A stretch of 64,000 nucleotides of DNA. Origin: Branchiostoma belcheri. Its lineage: Eukaryota > Chordata > Leptocardii > Amphioxiformes > Branchiostomatidae. Shown piece by piece: positions 23,232 through 36,650 of the stretch. Location of the stretch: the NCBI RefSeq assembly GCF_001625305.1, contig NW_017804054.1:209648-273647 (forward strand), read 5' to 3'. The position numbers and the translations under genes are program-made. How positions within the stretch are numbered: the first letter of the stretch is position 1; each line of letters begins with the position of its first letter. Under the pieces are notes generated by a model. The model was given only the letters and a program-made list of their open reading frames with translations, did not search any database and was not told the DNA's origin.

Positions 23232-23249
23232 TCTTGCAAACAAAAAATG

Positions 23250-26200
23250 GAAAAAATGCTCTAACCGGGGTCAACCTGGAAACTGCTGTATTCCTCCATC
23301 AGATCCTATTTTAATGAGTAAAGCTTCTAAAGGAATGGCCCAAGAGTTGGTCCAATCAGGTCAGGTGGCCACTTTGTGAAAGCAGGACAGGTCCGTTGGG
23401 AATTAGTGGTGGATGATCCTTTTCAACGATCTGTCTTATCTGACCTTACGGTGAAACCTCCTCAGAGCGGCGCTTTGTCAAGCTAGATAGTCCTGAAGTC
23501 AGACATCCTCCCCGGGCACGGCTCTGTTTGTGTGTGTTGGAGGGTTATTCACCTTCACGTGCTTCACACTACCGTCATGTGCCGGCTGATATGTTTACTA
23601 AGCCCTCTGTGAGGAAACGCTGACAGAAGGGATTTGTTCTCGATCAAGGATTAAGTCAGGGAGACAATAGAGGATGTTAGCTTTCTGAGGTTCTGCGGAT
23701 TTTTCTTCTTTCCGAAACAGTGTCTGACGTCTATCTCAGGTCACAGGAAGGGTTGAGAAGTTCTTGATGATGATTGCCTTGTTAGAAGCTGTTCTTCCTG
23801 TAACATATTGAAAAAAACAACAACAATACATTAGAAACACTGTCTATGTACATGTACATGTATGTTACCTTGATTATGCACAGGAAGGTAACAATCTTCA
23901 CAACATTATGCAGGCAATACAGGTACACATAATATCATAAGTTTCACAAATATTGGCTAGATATCTAGTTACTATATACTAGTAGGTATATCTAAGTTTC
24001 CTAGATACAATGTAACTGAAGAAACATTTCAAAAACACATTGGCAACATTAACATGATGCTATAAGCCTAATATACTTCCATCATATGGTAGCCTCAAGC
24101 AACCTGTGGAAATAGTCCATGAACAAAGCATATTCTCATACATGTATATACAACACATAGAAAACCTTACCTTTAAATTCTGTGAGACATTCAAACCTTA
24201 ACTAACTTGACAGAACTCATGATACTCTTGCCACTGGCCCATGGCAGGCCGAGGACTGTATAAAACAAGGCGAAACGGAGTACCTTGCAATGCATGGAAT
24301 ACCAACCTTCTGCGGGAAACAATGGCCAGACAAAGTGGACACCACCCAACCACTGTTTAGACGGAAACCCATGCATTCTAATGATTGGGTTGGACAAAAA
24401 CAGAGACGGCTCTAATTACATAATAGTAGCAACATGACACCTGCACCTTCCATGCTCTTACTCCAACAGTTACAATAAGCCAAGCACAAAGAAAATGGTT
24501 TCTCCTCCAACTAAGACACAGGAGACCGTACACATTGTGTATTTTGTGTCAGGTGATCGGGACAAGCAGTCAATAAACATGGATTAGCGTCCAAGCCAAT
24601 TTTTCCTTACTAGTCTAGTACCCTTATGTAATACATCATATACACATATATACCTCTGGCCACCTGGGAAAATAAGCTCCTGTTTTCATACCTCCGCCAT
24701 TGTGTCCCACGTCCTGATTGAGGTTTGGGAGGAACTACAGCTGATCAAATATACCGGGAAAATAACAAGGACTTGGTATAACCTTTCCTTATGTAACAGT
24801 TTTGGCAACGTTACAAGTCATTTCTCCTCCTTGCATGGTGTGCAGCAGCATTAGCCTGGGTGCCTTTGCAATATACTTATCATAAAAATCTGCCTTGCAC
24901 CAATCCCAACCCAGTAAGTATTAACCTGATTACCATCTGTGGTCAAATATTAAATTGATTAAGATCTGCCCTAACCCAATTATGGTCTCCATACAGGTGT
25001 AGCACTCAGGCGACTCCCAGCAATGTGCGCTATCAAAAGTGCCTTTTACCGGTGGAACTGCCATAATCTATATTGCCAATCAGCTTGTTCGCTTTTAAGC
25101 CACAGTTTATAAACAACACTTTCAGTGCATTTGTGTCAATATGGATTCTGTGGAAAAGATGGAACATGGTGGAACATGTAGACAGTAATCTATAATTACT
25201 TAATGCTTGGAATTAAGGAAATAGGTACATGTAGGCCAAGCATGTGAAAATAGCAATAAATCTATACTGCAGTATAATAATTCATAATTTTGATTTTTGA
25301 AGAAATCACTGCATTAATAAGCTCATACAGGAAGGCAGGGCTTTCTTCAACAGTACGGTTGGTGTCAAAATATGAGCATTTTGAATCTGAATAGATGAAC
25401 ATGCAAATTTGATTTGACAAGGTTTTACACAAAGTACTGCAAAGTCAATAAGAAAATGGTGATGAAAACAGTCATGATGTTTGAAAACTAGAACATATTC
25501 AAAGGTACTGGTTTCACCATTGCCTTACATGTATGTTAAACCTATCAACACCATTAGTGACAACTCACACACCTAGCACAACATACATTGTACATGTAAA
25601 GAAGACAACCACCATACTCTGGTCTGAAGATAATCTCTCTTTGTGGCAGCCATGTTGGATAACCTTTATCCTTTAACCCCTACCAATAATGTAAGACAAA
25701 ACTTCATCCTAAGTACCAGGATAGTTCCCCAAACCTTACTGGGATGTTCTGTAAGTGCAATACTTTCATGAATTAGACATGATACAGGTAAAGGACTGTA
25801 TGGAAATGATAAGAATGAAAATGTTTCGGAGATTTTCAGAGTTGCCTACAGACATTTATGCATTACTTCAGATATGATACAGTGACACAGGGATTAACCC
25901 AGGATGGCCTATGAATATATGATAAAAACGACTTCGCAATGTTTAAAGGAACACCAGCTAAGGCGGACTTAGAAGGATTCCTTTTACATGCATTGGTTAA
26001 CACTGCGGCGCAAATTTCCTTGGGACAGGTAAGATGGAAAAGGCTATGTTTAAGACCCAGCCCGGTAGGTTTACCATATTCATGGACCAGTTTTAGAGTA
26101 CAACCATAGGACAAGACCCAACATGTTATTACATACCTACATGTACTCCTGGCTGGTATGTAATGTTGGTAATCACGGGCACCTGTACTAAGCCACCCAG

Positions 26201-29200
26201 GCCTCCCTCCAACGTGGAAATTACACAGAACACAGCTGCCGACCCGTCCTGGAGCGGCGCTGACGATTCCTCAGGCTCATAAATCAGCGGGGAGAGATCA
26301 CCAGAGATGGCGTACAAATCAGACCGGGTAGTTACCACACTACCGAGACTACAGCCTGCAGCAGGAAATCCGTAGTTTGGAGCCTCGCCCTGTTAGAGCA
26401 CCTGCCACAACACCACTTCACTCTTATACTTTCAACAGTCAAGTGGGCACAGATTATCCTAAAGATCTATACTCATTGAAAAACAAATGACCTACCGAGC
26501 TCTTAAACATTCCAAAGGCATTTAGGACAACTTCAACTCCGCATGCCGGGTTGGTGACTCCTGCCTAGGGACAAGGTTTCTTGAAGGACAGTGGTCAAGA
26601 GTTTGGAGCGATGGAGCACTACAGCGTGACTGCCACTTGACATCCGTCAGATGGCATAAATCATGGGATCTAGTATGTGACTAGGGCTGCATACATAAAT
26701 GTTGCCAGTGCTCATACCTGAACAATTTGACAAAGTAACTTGTGGTCTTCCACGACTAGAGAAGCACAATGAGAGTCAGCAAAAATGTCAAACATTGACC
26801 GAGTTTCTGTTGATCGAGACACTTGTGACAGAGATGACCTTCCGTAATTTTATGACCATTTCTTTTGTACTTTGACAAGGAAAACCTGGTGCAGTATACA
26901 TAAAATTATATAGAATATGTTATAGAATTGGACAGCACAGTATGGACATATTTTCCATGTGAAATGTCATGGACGTTATATTTTGGTATGTCATTCCAGT
27001 CATAATTAATGTGATATCACATTCATGTCGCTAGACTCAAAATGCGTGTTTCCCTTTCTACACGTTAAAGACATGCCTTTTCTCCAAATTGCTTTAATCT
27101 AGCTCTGCCAAATTAGAGGGTGTTCACTTTTAATGAGACCAGTTCAACTTTAACAAGACTAAGGATAATGATATCATTATGTGCGTAGTTGACACATCAC
27201 GACAAATTCACTGCAATCAATTGTAACTAACAGTTTGACTGTTTTTACAAATCTGATTATCGTACAATGCACCTTAACAGCTCCTGACTTCTGAATGCAG
27301 CGTATTTAGGCTGCTAACATGTCCCTATGGATTTCACCATGGGTATGCAATCAGCCCTAGTCTATATGAGTTAGCTGTTGGCTGATTAGACATGAAGAAA
27401 AACGATGACCCTCTGTTAAACATGATTACTCCTGCCCCTGCAGAATACTGATTATTCATCGTGCTCATCAAACATGGCTGATAACAATGAGGGGTCGCCG
27501 ACCTGATGGCCTACCTTCTGGATCGAGGTCAGATGATGATGAATATCCCTACATAACTTTGTACAACCATGTATAATGAATGCGTGCAGTGGTTTTGTAG
27601 ATATAATGGTCCTTGCTAGAACGACGTACCTTATTAGGTGTACAGGTACATGCAGGTATATAGATGCAGGTATATAGATTCAGGTACAGGCCCAGATTGT
27701 AGGTAAACATTGCATTAAAATCATGTCCGTTTCATCTGATTTCATGACAAGCAAACCAATTCTTCTTGTGTTTTTACTACACACGGGGGGAACATACGTT
27801 TCCAAAAACATGACTTTTTGCCATGAATTCTCAGGCTCTGGAACAGCCATGCTCACTTCCGCGACTGCCAAACCCAGGCCATACCCACTTTAATCAGCAC
27901 GGAGAGATCTCCATGTTCCTTGCACCTTCCATTTCCGCAGACATCCAGAGAAAGATGGGATCTGCCAAGTACCAAAAATGGGAAGTCAGGGATGCTCCTT
28001 TCGATGGATGGTTTCCAATTTCTACCGGGGAGGCAGGCAACAACTCTCTTTCAGGCAGCATCAGTCTTGATGGTAATGAACCTGTCCACACCACATGTAC
28101 ACGTACACTCCATCCAGCTGCACTGCCTCATCACCGGAGCTTCTTCCACAAAATCTCCTTCATCTGTACCATTCATCAAAGTCCAGCAGCGCTTAACACA
28201 TTATTCCCTATATAGATTCCAACCTTCCATCCCTTCGGCTTAGCCTGTGTTACACAATCTCTCGCTGTCAGGACATCCTGAATGGGCATCCTCCCTGAAA
28301 GCTTGTGGTCTGAAAGAACCATTCTCATTCTCAAAGAACTGCCAATAGCAGCTCGGGATCCTTTATCATTATGAAAATCTGTCCAATAGCAGCTCAGGAT
28401 TCTTTATCACTATGAAAATCTGTCCAACAGCAGCTTAGGATTCTTTGTCACTATGAAAATCTGTCCAATAGCAGCTAAGAATTTTTTATCACTATGAAAA
28501 TCTGTCCAATAGCAGATAAGGATTCTCTGTCACTATGGAAACAAACCCATCACCACAGCCTCTAACACTATGGTAACAGACAGTTTGACAATAATTGTCT
28601 ACGTGTTAAGCACATATGCATAAATCAACAGGAATACATGTAAGATGTTCCCAATTCTCCTGACTTAGAGGTGTTGGCTATCTATAGCTTTTAGGGGGCT
28701 GACCAGTGGAAGGACAGCTAGAAGGCTGATGTAGTCAGGCTCCCTTTTACTTTATCTCCGTGTGAACTACAGAATGAGTGACCGACCACCGCGGTGACCA
28801 CTCTCTTTGGCAACACAGTTGGGAATGCTTTTAATGCTTATTCAATTGTCAGGAAAAGTAGCTTTCTGTCCCTCAGCCTTTTAAGGCAATCTTAGGTCAG
28901 GCCATTAGGATGGGAGTGCAGAGTCACAGACACCTGTAAAGCACCTCCAGGTAAAGATAATGGAACCTGAGCTGACTTGTGAGGGAGATACCATTTGGAA
29001 ACTTTAGAGAGGGGGATCATAAATACAGAGCTGTGTACCTAAGCATATTTCAGGAACGTATATTTCATTACTGTAGGGCCACACCAATTTAATTTGTTGG
29101 TTCACGGATTTGCCCAGTTCAACTTTTTCTGATTTGAAAAAAAAAAGAGAAAAGATTCAGTTTAGAATCAACTGAAAAATGACATAGTTTATCTCAAACA

Positions 29201-29490
29201 GTTGAAGACAGTCCTTTTCTTCCTAGTTGTTACCATTTTTCCATCTATCAATGAAGTGATTTGATTGAAAGTTTAAAAATTCATTGTTTAAATTTTAAAC
29301 CAGCCTGGTATATGTTGCGTTCATTGGGCATTTTGGGCTATGATAGGATGCCTTTTTTTATCCTGAAAAACTGAGAACCAACAAATCAAATTGGTATGGC
29401 CTAAGTTAGAAATAACCGACAAGAAATTCCTTTTCTCCTTATGACTTGGAGAAAAGTTATTTTCACATCAAAGGAAACAGCATTGGTGTT
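23250..29490. other. Non-coding region upstream of the NDST start codon
   Basis: No protein-coding exon is supported. It probably contains NDST 5'UTR and first-intron or promoter sequence, because the start-codon exon extends 5' without a clear promoter. The only large open frame (27823-28215, plus strand, 130 codons from an ATG) shows no recognisable domain. Confidence 0.4.
28342..28545. repeat. 41-bp minisatellite, five copies
   Basis: Unit CCAATAGCAGCTNNGGATTC plus TTTATCACTATGAAAATCTGT, starting at 28342, 28383, 28424, 28465 and 28506. The copies differ at only a few bases and the last is less well conserved at its end. Regular spacing without unique spacers rules out a spacer-type array. 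Confidence 0.9.
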
Positions 29491-29493
29491 TAC

Positions 29494-29556
29494 CTGGAGG
29501 GAAGACACTTCTGTAGATATCTGCAGTGACTTTCCAAGGTCACCTTCACTCCGACC
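29494..29556 (-). other. Candidate exon (63 nt), minus strand
   Basis: Bounded by a good acceptor (TATTTTTGTCACAG) and donor (CTCCAG then GTAAAC). It is open in one frame with phase 0 at both ends (GRSEGDLGKSLQISTEVSSLQ without its last residue) and has no Met. It could be a 5'UTR exon of NDST, a micro-exon of an unknown gene, or chance. Confidence 0.25.
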
Positions 29557-32500
29557 CTGTGACAAAAATAAACACAGATCATCAGTCATCATTAAATACA
29601 GGTATCAACATATAACCTATCACAACTAGCCCAATAATATTTGACACAAAAGTATCACAATCAAACACAACATACTGTAGTCAGCTGTAATGGAATTTTT
29701 AATACCACAACTTTCTTGCACATCAATTATTTTTATAGCAGGTACATTTCTCATAAACTTGTATAAAAATTATATATGGAAGTTGAACTACGGGTGGTAT
29801 CTAACAATTCTGAAAACTAATCTACTTTCATAAATAACAAAATACAGTGACGACACTCTTGATATGCTAATAACCTAATAACTCGTGTTCATAACTGTAT
29901 GCTGCATCAACACTGTCTCGGTTTTGCAGAGAATTACCCATAAATTGGTCTACATGATTAGATGATACATTGTATGAATACTCGGTATGGTAAAAACATA
30001 CCGGTATTACTAGTAGATATAGCTGTCTTTGTATGTGGTAAAAAAAACTAATATTATGTTGGTCATACATGCAATTATAGATTGTAACAATATTGCTTGT
30101 AACAATATTGCTTTCTCTTCTGCAAGAAATCTTCATCTTTGAACCACATATGTTATCATACTTAATATGATACTGAAGTAACAAGTTATCAGTACTGACT
30201 GGGAAAAAGCCCTTGCCTTCCTGTGCCTTCTAGTCATTTTGAATATGACCCACACATTTTATAGATGCCCTTGCAATGAAGGAAATTTCCCATGGCACCA
30301 TAAAACCTTAATGCAAAAGACTAGTATCTATCTAATAGACATTTTAGCTGATCCATAAAAGCACACTACACATTGTAAAAAGGATGCATTTCTAGTCCTG
30401 GGCTCTGGTTTATTAATCTTGGTAATATGTTTCCCATCATTTTGTTGTACCATTTTGATACCAATGTTGTGTATCTTCATGAAAACTTAGTTACACTGGC
30501 AAAATTACTGTACAGAAGTCCAGACTGAGCTATATAATGGACAGGCAACAAGAAATGGGGGATTTCAGACTTCTAGTCAGTATTTTCGGTTTTCATGAAA
30601 CAATTGGGTTACGTCAGAGGAGATTCCGGGCAGAAGCCGGGCAGGGATTGAGGGTTGAGTTACCACTAAAATAAATATCAAGTACAGTGGATAGGCGGAG
30701 ACTACAACATCTAGGTCATATGCCTGTTTTATTCCCACTTTCACAACAACCCTCCCTACGACACTAAATGGCAGAAGAGGAGGTGATGAATATTTATTTT
30801 CCACCAGCTGGCCTTCCGATGGCCCTTGTGAGCTCCCGGGAAGCCATCCCGTAATAAGGACCCTGGTAGCGCGATGGGTTTCTAATCCTGAACATCGCTT
30901 TGGCATCAGCCCTCGCTAGCTCTCCATTTCTGTTCTAAATTGGAATGGCCGTAAAATTTGCATTAACAACCTGCAGAGATGGCAGTTTAAGTGATGAACA
31001 AAGCATGACGTTATCTCTGATGTAGTATTATAATACACACACGCTGAGGTCCATATTTCGTGTTCTCAGATCCAAATTTCACAATTCTGCATAGCCTGTA
31101 TAGTGTGTGGTACATGTAAGTCTCTGACAAAGTTTTAACATCACAATGCAGTGTTCTAGTCAGCATCCGAGTTTTCCGGGGAACCTTCCCTGGGATAGTC
31201 TCACCTCTGGCACGATACTTCACACCTTTAACACTAGACATGGTGTTACGTCAAACAAATTGAGATGATGGAAAAAAAGGCAATTTAGAACATTGCCTGA
31301 ATAGTATCTTGAGACTTTGCTTTTCCTAAAAGCTAATGGTATTCACTGAAATGCAAAGTCTCAAGAAAACATAGCAAATCATCAGCTGGCAAATGCATGG
31401 AGCCATTTTTATCAGCTGCAACCACAGAGGACACGTAGAATTCCATCTGGAAAAGTTCAGCATATCTTCAAGGTTGTTTTTAAACAAGCCACATACATCA
31501 TACAGCATACAAAATGTAAATTTACGCGTATGAGCCCCAAGACAGTTCCCGAGGATGCATAGCTTCCAGTCCTTCCACCGTAAAACTCGGCTTAATTGTA
31601 CTTCCCGTGCTGAAGAAGAGACGGGGGATCCGCACCCAGACAATCAACAGTCAAGTTTACGGGAGTCTCGTTTGCGTGGGAAAACGTGACGCGCATGTGA
31701 TGACCCGCCCCTAATTGGACGTTCAAGATGCAGGGACGGGATTTACGAAATTCCCTAACAAATTCTAAGAACACTGCAGGAGTTATGGCGGATAGATGGC
31801 ATTCTGGGGTATCTGGGAAAACTGAGCACGTCCTTAAAACTGATCAGAGGATGGACGCCTAATCCCTACAGAGTTGTGAAACTGACGGTTGTCTCTAATG
31901 GAATCAAAAGAGACCAATGCGCTCATCAACAAGGTACGATTTATGTCATAGAAGCATCCCAGCTCCTTGAGACGGCAGCCTTACATCACGCTCTCCCATC
32001 AGGAAATACTTTGGGGACTGCCGGCACAGTCCTTGCAATAACTCAACATTGAACTTCTGACCTGCCCCATCTTTACCAACCTTCTATAGACCCATTTTCA
32101 GACATCATCAAACACATCTGATATTTAAATGCGGGTGTAATGTATTAGTACTTCCCTCTACTCCAAGCTATCCATTCTTTCTTGTCACATAGCTAGCCAT
32201 TAGTCAAATGAGTATTAAATTTACAAGTTAGTACAAATCAGGACCTGAATGGTAGTGTACAACTATCTTTTTTTTTCAAATCTGAAAAAAAATGAAGTAA
32301 GCGAATCCAAGTACCAAGAAATTTTAAGTGGTGTGTCCCAAACTATTCAGGGAAAACCCTGTAGCCTGAGGATTATAATTCATCTATTTTGTGACAGTAT
32401 CAGGCTTACGTAATGTATAGGCAACATATCATACCTGAAAAATCTGCAGGAAAGGTAAAACAATGGATCATAGAGCACTTTATATACAGCTGTACGCACA

Positions 32501-32909
32501 CAACCCCCTGAAGTCCCATGTAGAGCACAGGTTTCCATTTAGCCTCTCCCGAGGATTCTACATATCATGCAAGCCATCATCGCCTAACCTTCTAATCCTA
32601 CCTCATTTGCAAGACCACAAGAAACAAAACCTGTACCTTGACTCTGGCAAGGATAATGCACTTTGTAAAGAAGGCTCTTCAAATTCAATAGAATTTTAGC
32701 AGCCAATTTCTTTGGTTCTTGTAATAATACATGTACATGCACATGTCAATTTAATGTCCAAATAAACTGTTTACATTACAACTATTCCAAAACATGATTT
32801 TAGGAGTGTTTCATAGTGATATTTTCTGACAAAACACACTGTCATAGTTTATACTTCTTGACCCTAATTGTGAATTTTTATCATTTTTTCCCCATCTTTT
32901 CTTGGCAAT

Positions 32910-33115
32910 AACTACAGGAAACCAATGATTTCGGACTTCCGGGAAGTATGCAATTCTTGGCTTCCTCAATCCCCATATGCCAGATTCTAAGACCTTTAAC
33001 CTGCTGTCATTTTGCGTTAATCTTCCCTACCCATGTGCTGTCAACCTACTCTGTCCTGACAAACAGATACACAAACGCACAGTTCAGCCCCCCAAAACAA
33101 TACTTCCATACCTTT
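32910..33115 (+). repeat. Dispersed repeat copy (family B)
   Basis: Begins GGAAACCAATGATTTCGGAC and ends CCCCCAAAACAATACTTCC. The middle part, with CAACCTACTCTGTCCTGACA, is shared with the inverted copy at 58855-59015. Confidence 0.6.
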
Positions 33116-33139
33116 AGAAGTAAAAACCTTTACAAACCT

Positions 33140-33205
33140 TTGAAGCTGGTGTGTTATGCCGAAAGGCAGTCATACCGGCTATACAGATACAGATACAGAC
33201 CAAGA
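33140..33205 (+). mobile_element. 3' tail of a CR1-like LINE
   Basis: GAAGCTGGTGTGTTATGCCG, then AAAGGCAGTCATACCGGC, followed by a short ATACAG array. This is the same terminal sequence found after LINE coding remnants at 41151-41665 and 59580-59945. Here only the extreme 3' end is present. Confidence 0.55.
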
Positions 33206-36200
33206 CTGTTCCTTCTTTATCCATGCGATGGGAGGATGCATGTATATTTTACATGACAGCCACCGGCAAGTCATACTCCATAAATCAAACAAGTGCTAAG
33301 GTAATCTGCTTGACTCGGAGCCATGTGACATTCTCATCATCCATTAGTGGTGGTAATTGTCAGGAAATGGGTCCTTGATCCTCCTAGTGCCCCTACCCTC
33401 ATTGCCCTCATCCAGGAGCATTAGGCAGGCATACATACATGCAAATGACTGCACTCTCTCCTCCTGTGTCTTCAAGCTTTTTCTCGGAAAGGGAAAAGTA
33501 TGTACGCTGGACTATTCCATTTAGGAGGGGCGGTTATAAAAGTAGTATCTAGATTCAAAATGAGGGACATTACCTGAAAGAGAGACAAATTTCAAGTAGG
33601 AACTATAGAAATACACACCTGGTATTCATAATTTTTAAATATCTAGAGCAGTGCTGGCACTCCTACTGTTACAGTTGAGGTCCAAAGATGCAAAATGCCT
33701 TTCTGACTGAAAAATAAATTGGTTCATTGAAAAATGCTATGAAAAATCTCACATACTGGTAGATAGTGTTTCAGTTACCAAACACATGTAGAGCTAAGCA
33801 CCTGATACTACCTCTTCTAACAAGATCTCAGATTTCGGATAAACCATTTCTGCATCCATCCGTCTTTGGGCAGCTTCCAACTTTCCCATTTGGATAATGC
33901 CTGGTAAAAGGTCAAGTGCAGCCCAGCCGTTTGGTCTATTTGCACACTTGAGTGTAACTTTGCCAATGCTTATCCCGGTAAGCTGAGTAGAATGCCAACG
34001 TTACTGTGGCAAACTCCCGGTATAATTGAGATAATGTACCTGACATTTCAAACTGCACTTTAGGACAAAAAAAAGGGTTAGGCAGATCTGACCTCTGTTC
34101 AGCTCCTGTATCAAATCTACAATACCGATGACAGTCTATTAAACAAGACTTAGTGCTGTAACATAATCAAGAACAAGTGATATAAAATGTGACATTTGGT
34201 ACCGTAAATTGATGTAAGTTTGCAAGGACTTATTTATGTTAATATTAAGGGTGATACACCACATATGTAAAACCACTGGGAATATTTAACAGTCTACAGT
34301 ACTGTGTAACAAACAATTAACCATATAGAAATGTATGAGACAGTATACATGTAACCAAAGCCCTCAAAAGGCTATTTAAATGATGCAGAACACACACGCA
34401 CTATTGATGCACACTGTTGACAACCTGCTGCACAAACTGTTTACTGAGTAGACGTTCCGACAGTAAAATGTTTTTAACTACAGATATTGAGATAAGGCTG
34501 GCTGGGAGAGTGGGAGGGAACTGTGGGATATCTCTGATAATCATGTCCTGTGGGGCCTCGTTAAACAGGAGGAGATACCAGGAAGGACATTACCCATCAT
34601 TCCCTGCTTTACACAGATTGTAACGTCTACAGTAACTGTTGTAAATCGTGAAAGTTTTGCGCTGGCTTTATTTCCCAGTAGGAGAGCAAGGAGGATTTCA
34701 CGGTGTTCTAAATTCAAGGTTGAAACAATTTTGCTGTACTGTAGATAACATACAAGGGAGGCATATATTCAGTGTCATGAATTCAAGGGGGAATTAAAGG
34801 TCAATGTGAAAAGTTCAAATCCATGAAAATAACATCACTGCAAATGTTTCACAGTTTACAGTAACTCTCGGCAGTTGTACAAAATAATAACTGACAGAGG
34901 CAAGCATATCACTTTCATGGCTTTATGTATAACTAATGATGGTATATGATACCAGACGATACAGCATGAATAATGCTAATGATTAATATTTTCATATTTG
35001 GAAAGCCCAAACCCACCTGTTCAAACCATTAGGCATTCCTTGGTGACTTAAACCATCCAGGAACTATCATTCCATCAATGGACGTGTGACAGGTGGTATT
35101 TATAGGGATGGGCTTCCCCACATGTTTTCATGTAACTTGATCTGAAAGTTTCCATTGTTAATTCATTTGGCATGTTATACATAGAACTGGAATGTCACCA
35201 CTAATCTATTATTGGGCTTGGATGATGGAAAACCCCCTTTTTATAGCAATGAGATTGACTTTCACAAACAGTTGTTTCATTTCTGCTGACAGATGCTCCC
35301 TGCACGGCAGGTCTTTCAGACATGCTCACAGGTAACTTAATATCCAAGCAAACCCATATCTGGGCAAAATGAGTAATACTAGTAACCTGGTGGGCATACC
35401 AACTACTACTGTACTACAGAATTTTTTCAACCGTGAAAAAGTTCCTTTGCCCTCTATCCTGTGAAAAATAAATGCACTTACGGTAACTGTAGAACATCAG
35501 ACCAGGTATCACATGGTGACATTCTTCAATAACTCACAATTCAAACCTGCACTGTAGAAGGGAGATTTGAACCGAACAAATAAACTGGATACAGCCTTCT
35601 GTTAAGTTAGCAACAGAGAAGAAATATACAAATCTGTCACCACCATCAAGATCATTTTCCTTTCTTCTACTATGGAAAAAAGCTGAAAAACTACAAACAT
35701 AATGAATGACACACCAGGGTTAGCTATTTGGATAAGAACCTGAAGGCCATTGCAGAATCATAATTTGGCTTCTAAAACCCGAATTTTGAAATAACCTCTG
35801 AGAAGCAAACCTAAGACAGAAAATGAGCCATCTGTCTCACCTCTGGCCACCATGCCTTGCACAAACATGTTGCTCTATTGTGCTGCTATTTGTAACCAGA
35901 CTGATACTATTGCCTGTCTCCCAGATAATTACACCTCCAGGGCAAGAGATAATGCTAGCGGAAACAGCACCACACTGTTTACTTACCTTATTCTACCAGA
36001 AGTCGAGTCAATGAGTCTTGGCATTTCTGTAAGGGAGAAAAACCTTTGCAGGGCCCTTCCCTGACTGTTGTGCAGCATGCAGGGCTGTCTAGCTCTCTCC
36101 CAATCCCTCCTGTATCCCTCCCTCTCCCCCATTTGACTGATGGCTCTTTAACTGCTGCAGACATCTGTCCATGTCTATTCTAAAAACAGTGGCAAGTGGT

Positions 36201-36464
36201 CGGCAGAAACAAAACCTTCTTTGTAAGGTATCCAGGAACACTGCGACCATTCACGTCACAATCTACATGTACCATTATCTGAATTTGTGCTCTGTCTGTT
36301 AAGCCCTGTTAAATCTGTTCAGGGTTACTTCTGAGAGTCAATCACGAATGTAGGATCTAGGAGAAAAACTTACCATGCCCTGGAAGATAAAACACTACCA
36401 GTGGAACAGACATGTATAGAAATCTGTAAAATATTAGCTTAGACTGCAACCACATTGATAGTCA

Positions 36465-36650
36465 TCATATGATTTTGATGCCATAGAATTTCCAAGCAGG
36501 CTGTGAAAGAACCAACCGCTGACAAGGATCTTAGACAGGCTTTCCGTAACAAGCCAGCTGAATTTCGCAAGACTATCCCAAGACAGTCCTTAGTTCGAAA
36601 TGGAATGATGATCGCTGGATGTATGTGACCGAGCCCTTACTTTCCTGAGA
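36465..36650 (+). repeat. Dispersed repeat copy (family A)
   Basis: Shares CAGGCTGTGA, AGACAGGCTTTCCGTAACAA and GCTGAATTTCG in order with the 7680-7900 copy. ACCAACCGCTGACAAGGATC is shared, inverted, with 44935-45060. Confidence 0.55.

Noticed and set aside
23232-23243. NDST start four residues upstream of the chosen Met
   Set aside because: The upstream in-frame triplet is TTG. The ATG at 23231 is the first real Met and gives a normal type II anchor.
27823-28215. 130-codon plus-strand frame starting with ATG
   Set aside because: No recognisable domain, no splice or promoter context, and a second long frame overlaps it on the same strand. Kept only as an unproven open frame.
28342-28545. 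Possible CRISPR-like array
   Set aside because: The units are contiguous 41-bp repeats with no unique spacers, in animal nuclear DNA.
31195-31241. Possible first coding exon (ATG, MSSVKGVKYRAR, donor GTGAGA) on the minus strand
   Set aside because: Kozak-like start and donor exist, but no downstream exon continuing the frame was found.
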